A DNA stretch of 64,000 nucleotides from Streptomyces sp. NBC_00457 (GCF_036014015.1 NZ_CP107905.1:7192001-7256000), one strand, 5' to 3'; numbered from the stretch's first letter, positions 19,035 through 28,323 are shown. Numbers and translations are program-made. Notes: generated from the sequence alone by a model not told the origin.

Positions 19035-19069
19035 TCGTCAGTTCCTGTATGTCCTAAGGGAACTGACGA
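19035..19069 (-). terminator. Inverted repeat between two surface-protein genes
   Basis: TCGTCAGTTCC (19035-19045) and GGAACTGACGA (19059-19069) are perfectly inverted (11 bp) around 13 bases, in the gap between the small secreted protein and the WxL protein. It could be a terminator, processing hairpin or operator. No T-run follows. Confidence 0.4.
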
Positions 19070-19091
19070 CCCACCAGCTACTGCTGCCCGG

Positions 19092-19562
19092 TCAGTCGAA
19101 CACGAACGGACCCGGTGACTGCGGTCCCGACGCCGTGCAGGTGATGGTGATGCCGAGGACCGTCATCCGCAGCGATCCGCCGAACGCCTCCAGGCTGTCG
19201 CCGGAGGCCACGGTCCCGGGGAGCGGACCGACCTGGACATCGTCGCCGGCCGCCATGGCCGGGTTCTCCGTGGCCGTGAAGGTGGTGGTGCCGCCGCTCG
19301 CCTTCACGAGGGTGAGGGTGGACTGGATCGAGTCCTCACCCAGTGCGATCGGCGCGGTGATGGCGGAGGAGGTGACGGTCATCGTCGCCGCGGTGCCGTC
19401 CTGGGTGGCCGTGATGGTGGCCTCGCCGCCGCCGAAGCTGCCGCAGTCGGCAGTGATCGTCGCCGACCCGGGGGCTACGGCGAGAGCGGCCGGTGCGAAG
19501 GCCAGGCCGGTGACCGCGAGGGCCCCGACCGTCAGTGCCGCACCCGTTGCTATGCGTTTCAT
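19092..19562 (-). CDS. Small secreted hypothetical protein (WxL cluster)
   Basis: A 156-residue exported protein. ATG 19562 is preceded by GGGAG and gives a Sec signal MKRIATGAALTVGALAVTGL with cleavage probably after PAALA. The mature 120 residues are beta-rich with two cysteines (ITADCGSFGGG and ITITCTASG) that could form one disulfide. It reads like a single-domain Ig-type or beta-sandwich surface protein, and I do not recognise a named family. It is first in the three-gene cluster with the WxL and DUF916 proteins, all on the complement strand. Confidence 0.7.
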   Translation of the reverse strand: MKRIATGAALTVGALAVTGLAFAPAALAVAPGSATITADCGSFGGGEATITATQDGTAATMTVTSSAITAPIALGEDSIQSTLTLVKASGGTTTFTATENPAMAAGDDVQVGPLPGTVASGDSLEAFGGSLRMTVLGITITCTASGPQSPGPFVFD

Positions 19563-19756
19563 GGGGAATCCGGCTCCCTTCCCTGTCTGGGAATTGCCAT
19601 GTGGGGATGGATTGGGAGAGCCCGGCGGAGCCGTCGGCGCGCGCGGTGCGGGACGCCCGGTGGGGGGTGGGGGGATGAATCTGACGGTCCGTCGGAACTA
19701 CCGGACCCATTGATGCGTCTGGGACGCGGGTCGGCAAGGCTGAATTCCGGACGACT

Positions 19757-19776
19757 CTGAAAAGGGCGGTTTTCAG
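19757..19776 (-). terminator. Hairpin overlapping the stop of the deaminase-like gene
   Basis: CTGAAAA, six bases, TTTTCAG (19757-19776) forms a 7-bp stem that includes the stop codon of the cytidine deaminase-like gene. The run of T is in the stem. It is a plausible weak terminator separating the phoH block from the surface-protein cluster. Confidence 0.4.
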
Positions 19777-20126
19777 CCTGCCGGCACGGTCATCCGTACC
19801 GTGCCGTCGGGCCCTGCCACCAGCACCGGCGTCTGAGGACCGCCCAGATCCGCGACCGCCGCCCGGTCCTCGGCCGACGCCGACTCCGCCTCCGTGACCA
19901 CGGCCGCCGCCTCCAGCGACGTCGCCCCGGACGCCACCGCCATCGCCACGGCCGTCCGCAACGCGCTCAGCTTCAGGGAGTCGAGGGCAACGGTCCCGGC
20001 GACATACGTACGCCCGGTGTCGTCCCGTACGGCCGCCCCCTCGGGCACACCGTTGCGGGCCCGCGCGGAACGGGCCAGGGTGACGATCTTGCGGTCTTCG
20101 GGGTCGAGCGCGCTGCTGTCGGTCAT
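19773..20126 (-). CDS. Cytidine deaminase-fold protein lacking zinc ligands
   Basis: A 117-residue protein in the place where actinobacteria and Firmicutes carry cdd, after the CNNM gene and ahead of era. The sequence YVAGTVALDSLKLSALRTAV aligns with the cytidine deaminase segment that normally reads N-V-E-N followed by C-A-E. Here the Cys-Ala-Glu zinc/catalytic motif is replaced by S-A-L, and no PCxxC follows. Zinc hydrolysis therefore looks impossible, although databases commonly call such proteins cytidine deaminase. A ligand-binding or structural role is more likely. It is 45 bases downstream of the YjbR gene. Confidence 0.75.
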   Translation of the reverse strand: MTDSSALDPEDRKIVTLARSARARNGVPEGAAVRDDTGRTYVAGTVALDSLKLSALRTAVAMAVASGATSLEAAAVVTEAESASAEDRAAVADLGGPQTPVLVAGPDGTVRMTVPAG

Positions 20127-20142
20127 GCCCTGAGCATACGAA

Positions 20143-20185
20143 GTGGCTGTCAGGGCCGGTCGAGGTGGCTGTCAGGACCGGTCGA
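20143..20185 (+). repeat. Tandem duplication at the end of the YjbR gene
   Basis: A 21-base unit beginning GTGGCTGTCAGG occurs at 20143-20163 and 20165-20185 with one mismatch. The second copy contains the stop codon of the YjbR-family gene (complement of 20172-20174), so the first is a non-coding duplicate of the gene's 3' end. Confidence 0.8.
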
Positions 20186-20531
20186 GCCGGAGGCGTTCGG
20201 CGCGCGGAAGCCCGGCGACGACGAGGTCGTACGAGTCCTCGATGAGCTCGCGGACCAGGCGGTCCGGGAGGTCGCCGTCGACCGTGACCGTGTTCCAGTG
20301 GCGCTTGTTCATGTGGTAGCCGGGGATGATCAGGCCCTCGTACTCGCCGCGGAGCCGGATGGCGTCCTCCGGGTCGCACTTGAGGTTGACGGTGAGCGGG
20401 CGGGAGTCCAGCCAGCTCAGGGCGAACATCTTGCCCAGGACCTTGAAGACCGAGATGTCCGGGGCGAAGGGGAAGTCCTCCACCGCCGCGTTGAAGGACA
20501 GACAGAAGCCGCGCAGCTCCTCGGGGCTCAC
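20172..20531 (-). CDS. MmcQ/YjbR family protein
   Basis: A 119-residue protein of the YjbR (CyaY-like fold) family. It begins [20 protein letters not shown] and contains the family's FKVLGKMFAL, LKCDPEDAIRLR and NKRHWNTVTVDGDLPD. The family is often called a DNA-binding protein, but no molecular role is well established. Its ATG overlaps the stop of the CNNM gene by four bases, so it is translationally coupled to it. Confidence 0.88.
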   Translation of the reverse strand: MSPEELRGFCLSFNAAVEDFPFAPDISVFKVLGKMFALSWLDSRPLTVNLKCDPEDAIRLRGEYEGLIIPGYHMNKRHWNTVTVDGDLPDRLVRELIEDSYDLVVAGLPRAERLRLDRS

Positions 20532-21826
20532 TCCTCTTCCTCGCCTTCCTTCGAGGCGCCCACCGGCTCCGCCAGCACGGTCACGATCTTGTTCCGGCGT
20601 CCCGCGGCGGCCTCCGCGGTCAGCCGCAGCTCACGGCCGTCGGGGAGTTCGACGACGGACGACGCCCCGGCGATGGGGACGCGGCCCAGCGCCTTCGCCA
20701 GCAGGCCGCCGACGGTCTCCACGTCCTCGTCGTCGTACGCCTCCAGGCCGTACAGGTCGCCGAGGTCGCCGATGTCGAGGCGGGCGGTGACGCGGTAGCG
20801 GTCCTCGCCCAGCTCCTCGACGGGCGGGAGCTCGCGGTCGTACTCGTCGGTGATCTCACCGACGATCTCCTCGAGGATGTCCTCGATGGTGACGATGCCG
20901 GCCGTGCCGCCGTACTCGTCGATGACGACGGCGACGTGGTTGCGGTCCTGCTGCATCTCGCGGAGCAGATCGCCGGCGTTCTTGGTGTCGGGCACGAAGG
21001 CGGCGGGCCGCATGGCCGTGGAGACCAGCTCGGACTCGGCGTCCCGGCTGATGTGCGTCTTGCGGGCCAGGTCCTTCAGATACACGATCCCGACGACGTC
21101 GTCCTCGCTCTCGCCGGTCACCGGGATCCGCGAGAACCCGGAGCGCAGCGCCAGCGTCAGGGCCTGCCGGATGGTCTTGTAGCGCTCGATGACGACCAGG
21201 TCGGTGCGCGGGACCATGACCTCCCGTACGAGCGTGTCGCCCAGCTCGAAGACGGAGTGCACCATGCGGCGCTCCTCGTCCTCGATCAGGGACTCCTTCT
21301 CGGCGAGGTCGACCAGCGCGCGCAGTTCCGCCTCGGAGGCGAAGGGGCCGCGGCGGAAGCCCTTGCCGGGGGTGAGCGCGTTGCCGATGAGGATCAGCAG
21401 GGGCGGGATCGGGCCCATCACCCGGGCCAGCGGCAGCAGGACGTACGCCGCCGCCGTCGCGGTGTTCAGCGGGTGCTGGCGGCCGATGGTGCGCGGGGAG
21501 ACGCCGACGGCGACATACGACACCAGGACCATGACGCCGATCGCGGCGAGCAGGGCCCGGGTGGTGCCCTCGATCTCGTTCAGACAGGCGTACGTCACCA
21601 TTGCCGCGGCGGCCATCTCGCAGGCCACGCGCACCAGCAGCGCGACATTGAGATAGCGGGTCGGGTCGGCGGCGACCTGGGCGAGCTTCTCGCTGCCGCG
21701 GCGGCCGGACTTGACGGCCTCCTCGGCGCGGAAGCTGGAGACACGGGCGATACCGGCCTCCGCGCACGCGGCGAGCCAGGCGACGACGACCAGGGCGACG
21801 GCGCCGGAGATCAGCGGGAGGCTCAT
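20528..21826 (-). CDS. CNNM/CorC-type hemolysin family membrane protein
   Basis: A 432-residue protein with an N-terminal DUF21 membrane domain (about residues 1-190, including [20 protein letters not shown]). A pair of CBS domains follows, with [15 protein letters not shown] and [20 protein letters not shown], and then a C-terminal CorC_HlyC transporter-associated domain. The family binds Mg-ATP through the CBS pair and exports or regulates magnesium. It overlaps both ybeY upstream and the YjbR gene downstream by four bases, making a coupled operon. Confidence 0.92.
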   Translation of the reverse strand: MSLPLISGAVALVVVAWLAACAEAGIARVSSFRAEEAVKSGRRGSEKLAQVAADPTRYLNVALLVRVACEMAAAAMVTYACLNEIEGTTRALLAAIGVMVLVSYVAVGVSPRTIGRQHPLNTATAAAYVLLPLARVMGPIPPLLILIGNALTPGKGFRRGPFASEAELRALVDLAEKESLIEDEERRMVHSVFELGDTLVREVMVPRTDLVVIERYKTIRQALTLALRSGFSRIPVTGESEDDVVGIVYLKDLARKTHISRDAESELVSTAMRPAAFVPDTKNAGDLLREMQQDRNHVAVVIDEYGGTAGIVTIEDILEEIVGEITDEYDRELPPVEELGEDRYRVTARLDIGDLGDLYGLEAYDDEDVETVGGLLAKALGRVPIAGASSVVELPDGRELRLTAEAAAGRRNKIVTVLAEPVGASKEGEEEE

Positions 21827-22320
21827 GACACGGTCGGGGCCGGGGACGGGCCGGTGAGGCCCTTCTCCGCCCGCCAGCCGTCCACGATCGCCGCCTGGAG
21901 CCCGAACATCTCGGCCTTCTCGTCCGCTTCCTCGTGGTCGTAGCCCAGCAGGTGCAGCACTCCATGGACGGTCAGGAGCTGGAGCTCCTCGTCCATGGAG
22001 TGCTGCGTCTCGGCTTCCTTGCCCTGCGTCTCGGCGACCTCAGGGCACAGCACGATGTCGCCGAGCAGGCCCTGCGGCGGCTCGTCCTCGTCCTTCGCCG
22101 GCGGACGCAGCTCGTCCATCGGGAAGGACATGACGTCCGTCGGGCCCGGCAGGTCCATCCACTGGATGTGCAGCTGCTCCATGGCATTGGCGTCCACGAC
22201 GATCACCGAGAGCTCGGAGAGCGGGTGGATGCGCATCCGCGCGAGCGCGTAGCGGGCGATGTCGAGGATCGCCTGCTCGTCGACCTCGGTTCCGGACTCG
22301 TTGTTGACGTCGATCGACAT
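21823..22320 (-). CDS. ybeY: Endoribonuclease YbeY
   Basis: A 165-residue UPF0054 zinc-dependent rRNA maturation nuclease. The ATG at 22320 gives the usual [10 protein letters not shown] start. The zinc motif is [13 protein letters not shown] (HxxxHxxGxDH), and the conserved LNxxWM segment appears as [18 protein letters not shown]. YbeY takes part in 16S rRNA 3' end maturation and ribosome quality control, and its genetic neighbours phoH and era are functional partners. It begins 13 bases after phoH and overlaps the CNNM gene. Confidence 0.96.
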   Translation of the reverse strand: MSIDVNNESGTEVDEQAILDIARYALARMRIHPLSELSVIVVDANAMEQLHIQWMDLPGPTDVMSFPMDELRPPAKDEDEPPQGLLGDIVLCPEVAETQGKEAETQHSMDEELQLLTVHGVLHLLGYDHEEADEKAEMFGLQAAIVDGWRAEKGLTGPSPAPTVS

Positions 22321-22333
22321 GGTGCTGCTCGGT

Positions 22334-23404
22334 CTACTTCCCCTTGTGCCCGGACCTGTTCCGGCCGCCCTTGTGGGTGCCGTTCTGGGTGCCGTGCTGG
22401 TTGTCGTACTCCTCGTACGCGTCGACGATACGGCCGACGAGCTTGTGCCGAACGACATCGTGGGACGAGAGCCGGGAGAAGTGGACGTCCGGGACGCCGT
22501 CCAGGATGTCCTGGACCTGGCGCAGACCTGACTTGGTGCCGTCCGGGAGGTCGACCTGCGTGATGTCACCCGTGATCACGATCTTCGATTCGAAGCCGAG
22601 GCGGGTGAGGAACATCTTCATCTGCTCGGGGCTCGTGTTCTGGGCCTCGTCCAGGATGATGAACGCGTCGTTGAGCGTGCGACCGCGCATGTACGCCAGC
22701 GGCGCGACCTCGATCGTGCCCGCCGCCATGAGCCGCGGGATGGAGTCGGGGTCGAGCATGTCGTGCAGCGCGTCGTACAGCGGGCGCAGATACGGGTCGA
22801 TCTTCTCGTAGAGCGTGCCCGGCAGGAAGCCGAGACGCTCGCCCGCCTCGACCGCGGGCCTGGTCAGGATGATGCGGGTGACCTGCTTGGACTGCAGGGC
22901 CTGCACCGCCTTGGCCATGGCGAGATAGGTCTTGCCGGTACCGGCGGGGCCGATGCCGAAGACGATCGTGTGCTTGTCGATCGCGTCGACGTACCGCTTC
23001 TGGTTGAGGGTCTTGGGGCGGATCGTGCGGCCGCGGGAGGAGAGGATGTTCTGCGTGAGGACTTCGGCGGGGGTCTCCTCGCCGTCGCTCTCGCCGTTCT
23101 CACTCGCCCGGAGCATGGCGATCGAGCGTTCCACTGCGTCCTCCGTCATCGGCTGTCCGGTGCGGAGCACCAGCATCATCTCGTCGAACAGGCGCTGGAT
23201 GAGGGCGACTTCTGCGGTGTCGCCGACCGCGCTGATCTCATTGCCCCGGACGTGGATGTCGGCCGCCGGGAAGGCCTTCTCGATCACGCGCAGGAGGGCG
23301 TCGCCGGACCCCAGGACGGTGACCATGGGGTGCTGGGCGGGGACGGTGAACTCTGCTCGTGACTGCCCCTGCGCAGGGGTGTGAGCTGTGGGTGTCTGAG
23401 TCAT
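22334..23404 (-). CDS. phoH: PhoH-like ATPase
   Basis: A 356-residue PhoH/PhoL protein. The Walker A motif is [13 protein letters not shown], followed by [17 protein letters not shown] and Walker [19 protein letters not shown]. An N-terminal KH-like region precedes (residues about 30-110). The C-terminal tail is Asn/His/Lys-rich. I chose the ATG at 23404 ([10 protein letters not shown]). An in-frame GTG at 23455 would add 17 residues with no clear ribosome site. PhoH proteins are RNA-linked ATPases or helicases. The gene heads the phoH-ybeY-CNNM-yjbR block. Confidence 0.93.
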   Translation of the reverse strand: MTQTPTAHTPAQGQSRAEFTVPAQHPMVTVLGSGDALLRVIEKAFPAADIHVRGNEISAVGDTAEVALIQRLFDEMMLVLRTGQPMTEDAVERSIAMLRASENGESDGEETPAEVLTQNILSSRGRTIRPKTLNQKRYVDAIDKHTIVFGIGPAGTGKTYLAMAKAVQALQSKQVTRIILTRPAVEAGERLGFLPGTLYEKIDPYLRPLYDALHDMLDPDSIPRLMAAGTIEVAPLAYMRGRTLNDAFIILDEAQNTSPEQMKMFLTRLGFESKIVITGDITQVDLPDGTKSGLRQVQDILDGVPDVHFSRLSSHDVVRHKLVGRIVDAYEEYDNQHGTQNGTHKGGRNRSGHKGK

Positions 23405-23538
23405 GGGCCGGCTCTGTAGGCCTGCACGTCCTCCTCCATACGACTCGCCTGCCACAAGGGCGGCCTGGCGATTTCAAGGGTACGCCGGGAGACTGACATC
23501 GCCGTAGGTCTTTTCATCGGCCCGGCTCCTGGCCCGGC

Positions 23539-24387
23539 TCAGGGCTTGCTCACCGACATGTTCTGCAGGCCCAGCACACGCAGCAGCTGGAGGCGTTCGT
23601 AGGCCTCCGTGCCCGGGCGGGCGGTGTGGATGACCAGGAGCTGGTGGTGTTCGTGGCTGAGCAGGACCTCGCAGTCGAGGTCCAGCAGGCCGACCAGAGG
23701 GTGCAGGAAGCGTTTGGTCGCCCGGTGGCGCAGTGACACCTCGTGTTCGTCCCACAGCCGCGCGAACTCCTCGCTCGACGAACGGAGCTCGGCGACCAGC
23801 GCGGCGGGTTCCGGGTCGTCGGGACGGGCGGCGGCCACCGCACGCAGATTGGCCACATGGGCGCGTGCGTGCTCGGCCCGGTCCTCCTCCGGGAACAGGG
23901 TGCACGCCTGAGGGTCCAGGAAGTAGAGCCGGAGGAGGTTGCGCTCGCCCGGGGGGCGGGACATCACATCGCGGGTCAGCGCCCGCGCCATGGAGTTCTG
24001 GGCCAGCACCTCGCCACAGTCGGTCACCACCTGCGCCGGTGTGTCATGCAGCCGGTCCAGGATCAGCATCAGACCGGGCGCGACGTGCGCCGACGCCGTC
24101 TCGCGGCGCGGTGGCTCCTCGTCGGCCAGGTGGAACAGATGGTCGCGTTCGTCGGCGGTGAGACGCAGGGCACGGGCCAGCGCCGCCAGCATCTGCCGGG
24201 ACGGGCGGGGACCGCGGGACTGCTCCAGGCGCGTGTAGTAGTCCACCGACATGCCTGCCAGCTGCGCCACCTCCTCGCGCCGCAGACCGGCCGTACGGCG
24301 CCGGGCGCCCGGCGCAAGGCCCACGTCCGACGGGCTCAGGCGGGCGCGGCTCCGGCGCAGGAAGTCCGCGAGTTCGGCTCGGTTCAC
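23539..24387 (-). CDS. XRE-family regulator with MmyB-like C-terminal domain
   Basis: A 282-residue transcription regulator beginning at GTG 24387. The N-terminal helix-turn-helix (residues about 10-75) reads LRREEVAQLAGMSVDYYTRL. The C-terminal MmyB-like ligand-sensing domain includes VVTDCGEVLAQNSMARAL and NLLRLYFLDPQACTLFPE. Such regulators typically control an adjacent divergent oxidoreductase gene in Streptomyces. Here the divergent SDR/epimerase gene starts 132 bases away. The longer open frame to 25218 runs antisense through that gene and is not real. Confidence 0.92.
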   Translation of the reverse strand: MNRAELADFLRRSRARLSPSDVGLAPGARRRTAGLRREEVAQLAGMSVDYYTRLEQSRGPRPSRQMLAALARALRLTADERDHLFHLADEEPPRRETASAHVAPGLMLILDRLHDTPAQVVTDCGEVLAQNSMARALTRDVMSRPPGERNLLRLYFLDPQACTLFPEEDRAEHARAHVANLRAVAAARPDDPEPAALVAELRSSSEEFARLWDEHEVSLRHRATKRFLHPLVGLLDLDCEVLLSHEHHQLLVIHTARPGTEAYERLQLLRVLGLQNMSVSKP

Positions 24388-24420
24388 GCGTCCAGCCTGC
24401 GGCACGCCGCCCGCCGTATC

Positions 24421-24440
24421 CAGGGACTGTCGATCCCCTG
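24421..24440 (+). promoter_or_regulatory. Candidate operator in XRE/SDR divergent region
   Basis: CAGGG, ten bases, CCCTG forms an inverted repeat roughly midway between the two divergent starts. It is a reasonable site for autoregulation by the XRE protein, inferred only from position and symmetry. Confidence 0.3.
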
Positions 24441-24519
24441 ATCGGCGGGTCTCTCCCGGCCGGCGTCGCACCGTCCGAGGGTGGTGGCAGTAGAGCATCC
24501 GGTTCGTGAGGAGCAGATC

Positions 24520-25374
24520 ATGTTGACACTGGTGACGGGTACGACGGGGCAGGTCGGTCGGCGCTTCGTGCCGCGGCTGCTGGCGCAGGCGCGGCCGGGC
24601 GAGCGGGTGCGGGTGCTGGTGCGTGACGCGGCGCGGGGCGAGCCCTTCGCCGAGCTGGGCGCCGAGGTCGTGGTCGGCGACCTGCGGGACGCCGAGGTGC
24701 TCGGCAAGGCGGTCGCCGGGGTCGACGCGGTCGTCAACGTCGCGGCGTCCTTCCGCGGGGTGCCGGACGAGGAGGCGCGGGCGGTCAACCGGGACGCGGC
24801 CGTCGAGCTGGGTCGCGCCGCACAGGCGGCCGGTGTGCAGAGGTTCGTGCAGGTCAGCACCGGGCTGGTGTACGGCGTCGGACGGGGGCGCCCGCTCACC
24901 GAGGACGACGAGAGCCGGCCCGGCGGGTCGATGTGGGGCGCCTACCCCGAGTCCAAGGCGCAGGCCGAGCGGGAGCTGCTCGCGCTGGAGGGTCTGGACG
25001 TGCGCGTCGGCCGGCTTCCCTTCGTCTACGGGGAGGGCGATCCGCATCTGGCCCAGTCCCTGATGTGGGCGAGCGGCTGGGCGGCGACCCAGCGGTTGCA
25101 CATGGGCCATCATGCGGACGTTGCCCAAGGGCTGCTGCGGATTCTGTACGCGCCGGGGATTGCGGGCCGTGTCTACAACATCGCCGACGATGCGGTGGTC
25201 ACGGCGGTTGAGTTGCACCAGCTGAACGGGGTGGAGGTTCCTGAGGAGCTGTATACGCGCAGCGATCCTGACCCGTGGCTCGTGATCATGTCCACTGAAC
25301 GGATCCGCCGGGAGCTTGGGTATCGGCCGTTGTTTCCGAGTGTTTATGCGGCTCGGGAGGCTGGGGCGCTCTAA
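24520..25374 (+). CDS. NAD(P)-dependent epimerase/dehydratase (extended SDR)
   Basis: A 284-residue Rossmann protein. ATG 24520 follows GAGGAG at a good distance. The N-terminal dinucleotide motif is LVTGTTGQVGRRF (TGxxGxxG), and the active-site pair is YPESK (YxxxK) with a Ser/Thr in QVSTGLVYG. The C-terminal LNGVEVPEELYTRSDPDPW is not a known signature. It probably oxidises, reduces or epimerises a nucleotide-sugar or small ketone. Divergence from the MmyB-like regulator suggests specific induction. Confidence 0.88.
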   Translation: MLTLVTGTTGQVGRRFVPRLLAQARPGERVRVLVRDAARGEPFAELGAEVVVGDLRDAEVLGKAVAGVDAVVNVAASFRGVPDEEARAVNRDAAVELGRAAQAAGVQRFVQVSTGLVYGVGRGRPLTEDDESRPGGSMWGAYPESKAQAERELLALEGLDVRVGRLPFVYGEGDPHLAQSLMWASGWAATQRLHMGHHADVAQGLLRILYAPGIAGRVYNIADDAVVTAVELHQLNGVEVPEELYTRSDPDPWLVIMSTERIRRELGYRPLFPSVYAAREAGAL

Positions 25375-25400
25375 GGGGGTGCCGCGATGGGTGGTGGGCG

Positions 25401-25455
25401 GCTGCGGGGCTGTTGTGGCTGGTCGCGCAGTTCCCCGCGCCCCTTTCGGGGCGCT
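25401..25455 (+). repeat. Dispersed palindromic repeat, short form, copy C
   Basis: It contains the block GTGGCTGGTCGCGCAGTT and the hairpin GCGCCCC (25437-25443), loop TTTC, GGGGCGC (25448-25454). It lies between the convergent SDR and MFS genes and reaches the MFS stop codon, so it is well placed to act as a bidirectional terminator. Confidence 0.85.
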
Positions 25456-26697
25456 CTAGTCCACGCCTTTGATACGTCCCACCAACACCGCCCCCGCCAA
25501 CCCCACCCCCGCCGCCACCGCGTACAGCACCCGGTAGCCGCCCAGGTGCGTCACGATCGGGGCGGCGAGGGCGGGGGCCGCGACCTGGGGTAAGGCGTTG
25601 GCCACGTTGATGACGCCGAGGTCCTTGCCCCGGTCCTGCGCCTCTGGCAGGACGTCCGTCATCAGGGCGAAGTCGACCGACATGAAGACCCCGAGGCCCA
25701 CGCCCAGCAGGGCCGCGACGACGATTGCGCTCGGCCAGGTCTGCCAGGCGGCCAGGAGGGCCGTGGCCGCGGCCATCAGTACGCCGGACCAGCGCACGAA
25801 GGGCTTGCGGCGGCCCACGCGGTCCGACCAGGCGCCGCCGACCACGACCGTGGCCAGCAGGGTCACGCTGTTCACGGCGGTGAGGATCAGGACGCCGGAC
25901 TCGGGGTCGTCGTGGTGCAGGCGGTCCCGCAGGTAGTAGAGGAGGTAGAGGATCACCAGGGCGTTGCTGAGGTTGATCAGGAAGCGGGTCAGCCAGGCCC
26001 AGCCGAAGTCCGGGTAGCGGCGCGGGCTCAGCCAGAAGCCCTTGAGGAAGGCCTTCGGGGACCAGGGCGGCCGGTCCGTGACCGCCAGCCTGAGATCCCC
26101 GTATCGCAGGACGTACGGCAGCACACCCGCCAGCGTGAAAAGCGCGCACGCCGCGTACCCCGCCGCGATCCCGCCCGCCGCCGTCGCCAGTCCCGTCCCG
26201 ACCACCGCGCCCAGGATCTGCGCCGCGCCCAACCACCCGCCCACCGAACCCCGTTGCAGCCGCGGCACCCGGTCCGGCACCGCTGCCGTGACCGCCGCGA
26301 AGGCCGCGTTCAGGGTCAGCTGGACCAGGCACCAGCCCACCGCCATCGTCCACAGCCCGCCCGCGCCCGCGAGCAGCAGCAACGACAGCGCACCGCCCGC
26401 CGCTCCGGCCACGATCCACGGCGTACGGCGACCCCAAGGGGCCGTGGTCCGGTCCGACAGCGCGCCGAAGAACGGGTTGGCCGCCAGCGACACCACCGCG
26501 CCCACGCCCGTCACCCACGCCAGCAGCGTCTCCTTCGACATGCCCGTGCCGGGCGCGAAGTCCTCCGCCTGCCGGGCCAGCAGGATCTGCAGCGGGCCGT
26601 ACCAGCCCACCCAGATCGCCACGTTGGCCAGCGACAGGGCCGACATCCAGCCCCGGCCGACCCGCTCGACGGGCTCCGCGAGGGCGATCCCGCTCAT
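25456..26697 (-). CDS. MFS transporter (sugar/glycoside type)
   Basis: A 413-residue protein with about twelve hydrophobic segments. MFS motifs are seen as GALSDRTTAPWGRRTPWI between the second and third helices and WSDRVGRRKPFVRW in the second half. The overall pattern, with APWGRRTPWI, resembles glycoside-cation symporter or disaccharide transporters. It overlaps the upstream GH1 glycosidase gene by four bases, which supports uptake of the glycosides that enzyme cleaves. The stop lies at the edge of a palindromic repeat. Confidence 0.88.
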   Translation of the reverse strand: MSGIALAEPVERVGRGWMSALSLANVAIWVGWYGPLQILLARQAEDFAPGTGMSKETLLAWVTGVGAVVSLAANPFFGALSDRTTAPWGRRTPWIVAGAAGGALSLLLLAGAGGLWTMAVGWCLVQLTLNAAFAAVTAAVPDRVPRLQRGSVGGWLGAAQILGAVVGTGLATAAGGIAAGYAACALFTLAGVLPYVLRYGDLRLAVTDRPPWSPKAFLKGFWLSPRRYPDFGWAWLTRFLINLSNALVILYLLYYLRDRLHHDDPESGVLILTAVNSVTLLATVVVGGAWSDRVGRRKPFVRWSGVLMAAATALLAAWQTWPSAIVVAALLGVGLGVFMSVDFALMTDVLPEAQDRGKDLGVINVANALPQVAAPALAAPIVTHLGGYRVLYAVAAGVGLAGAVLVGRIKGVD

Positions 26698-27998
26698 CTC
26701 TGGGCCCGCAGCACATCCCGGAACCAGGCGTACGACGCCTTCGGGGTCCTGGCGAGCGTCTTGAAATCCACGTGCACCAGCCCGAAGCGCCGCGCGTATC
26801 CCTCAGCCCACTCGAAGTTGTCCAGGAGCGACCACACGAAGTAGCCGCGTACGTCCACGCCCGCCTCCACCGCCCGGTGCAGCGCGCGCACATGAGCGTC
26901 CAGGTAGGCGATCCGGTCTTGGTCGTCGATGCCCTCGTACGAGCAGCCGTTCTCGGTGATGACGACGGGCGGGAGCCGGTCGCCGTAGCGCTCGTGGAAG
27001 CCGGTGAGCAGCTCGGTCAGACCCTCCGGGACCACCGGCCAGCCGAAGTCGGTCACCGGGACGCCGTCGATTTCGTGGACGGAGAAGGGGAGTTCGGCCG
27101 GGATCGTCAGCCCGCCGAACTCGATGTCGGTGCCATGCGGGGCGCCCACGCGGGTCGGCGCGTAGTAGTTGACGCCGTAGAAGTCCAGCGGCTCACCGAT
27201 GATCTTGAGGTCGGCGGGGACGTCCCCTGGCATCAAGTCCGCGATTCCCTCGGGGTATTCGCCGCGCAGGACGGGGTCGGCGAAGAGGCGGTTGAGCAGC
27301 AGGTCGTAGAAGTCGGCCGCCTCCAGGTCCGCCTGTTCGCGGGAGGCCGGCCAGGTCGGGCCGTGCGAGTTGGCGATGCCGATGTCGGTGGCGCCACAGG
27401 CGCGCAGGGCCTGTACGGCCAGGCCGTGAGCCAGGAGTTGGTGGTGGGCGGCGGGCAGCGCGTCGAACATCAGCTGCTTGCCCGGCGCGTGGGCGCCGAG
27501 CGCGTGGCCGAACAGGGTGTGCTCGGCGGGCTCGTTGAGGGTGATCCACTTCGAGACGCGGTCGCCCAGGCGGTCGGCCACCGTCGACACGTACTCCGCG
27601 AAGTGTGCGGCCGTGTCCCGCTTCAGCCAGTCGAGGGACACCGGCAGGTCCCAGTGGAAGAGGGTGGGGACGGGACGTACGCCCGCCGCGCACAGCTCGT
27701 CGACCAGACGGTCGTAGAAGTCCAGTCCGCCGTCGGACCGGACCCGCGGCCAGGAGATCGAGAAGCGGTACGCGTCCACGCCCAGCTCGGCCAGGAGCGC
27801 CACGTCCTCGCGGTAGCGGTGGTAGTGGTCGCAGGCCACCGCCGCCGTCGAGCCGTCCTTCACCCGCCCCGGCTCGGCCGTGAAGGCGTCCCAGACGGAG
27901 GGTTGGCGTCGGTCGGCCGCGCCCTCGATCTGGTGGGCGGACGTCGAGACGCCCCACAGGAAGCCGGAGGGGAACCGGGGTATCGGATCAGTCGCCAT
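26694..27998 (-). CDS. GH1 beta-glucosidase/beta-glycosidase
   Basis: A 434-residue family 1 glycoside hydrolase without a signal peptide, so cytoplasmic. The N-terminal signature is FLWGVSTSAHQIEGA. The acid/base Glu156 lies in TLNEPAEH and the nucleophile Glu349 in VITENGCSYEG. GH1 retaining enzymes hydrolyse cellobiose and other beta-glycosides. Coupling to the MFS gene (ATGA overlap) points to import followed by internal hydrolysis. I chose the ATG at 27998 (MATDPIPRFP). An ATG at 28010 adds four residues. Confidence 0.93.
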   Translation of the reverse strand: MATDPIPRFPSGFLWGVSTSAHQIEGAADRRQPSVWDAFTAEPGRVKDGSTAAVACDHYHRYREDVALLAELGVDAYRFSISWPRVRSDGGLDFYDRLVDELCAAGVRPVPTLFHWDLPVSLDWLKRDTAAHFAEYVSTVADRLGDRVSKWITLNEPAEHTLFGHALGAHAPGKQLMFDALPAAHHQLLAHGLAVQALRACGATDIGIANSHGPTWPASREQADLEAADFYDLLLNRLFADPVLRGEYPEGIADLMPGDVPADLKIIGEPLDFYGVNYYAPTRVGAPHGTDIEFGGLTIPAELPFSVHEIDGVPVTDFGWPVVPEGLTELLTGFHERYGDRLPPVVITENGCSYEGIDDQDRIAYLDAHVRALHRAVEAGVDVRGYFVWSLLDNFEWAEGYARRFGLVHVDFKTLARTPKASYAWFRDVLRAQR

Positions 27999-28056
27999 GC
28001 GCCGGATCATCCGTACCGCCGGTAACGGAAGTCAACGGGCAGGCGTGAACAAGCAG

Positions 28057-28323
28057 TTACGCGCCTTCCTTCAGGACGCGTGAGATCAGTTTCCGCTGCT
28101 CGTCCGTGAGCCGGGGATCCGAGCAGTACACCGTCTTGCCGTCCACGGTGAGCTGGTAGCTGAAGCCGTCCGGAACCCCGACGGGGGGCACGCCCCGGCC
28201 GGACGCGACCGCGCTCTCGGCCAGGGAGTGCCACTCCTGGGCATCGGGCCGCCCCGAGGTCTCCACCTCGGCGTGCCGCTCGATGCCCGCGAATCCGCCT
28301 GTGCGTCGCACCTGAATACGCAT
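28057..28323 (-). CDS. Emfourin-type protealysin inhibitor
   Basis: An 88-residue protein beginning MRIQVRRTGGFAGIERHAEV and containing FSYQLTVDGKTVYCSDPRLT. It matches the emfourin family of inhibitors of protealysin-like M4 metalloproteases. It has no signal peptide. The gene follows the M4 peptidase by 20 bases on the same strand, the arrangement seen in protealysin operons. It probably keeps the peptidase inactive in the cytoplasm or during export. Confidence 0.88.
   Translation of the reverse strand: MRIQVRRTGGFAGIERHAEVETSGRPDAQEWHSLAESAVASGRGVPPVGVPDGFSYQLTVDGKTVYCSDPRLTDEQRKLISRVLKEGA

Noticed and set aside
19773..20126. Functional cytidine deaminase
   Set aside because: The zinc ligands and catalytic Glu are missing, so only the fold is claimed.
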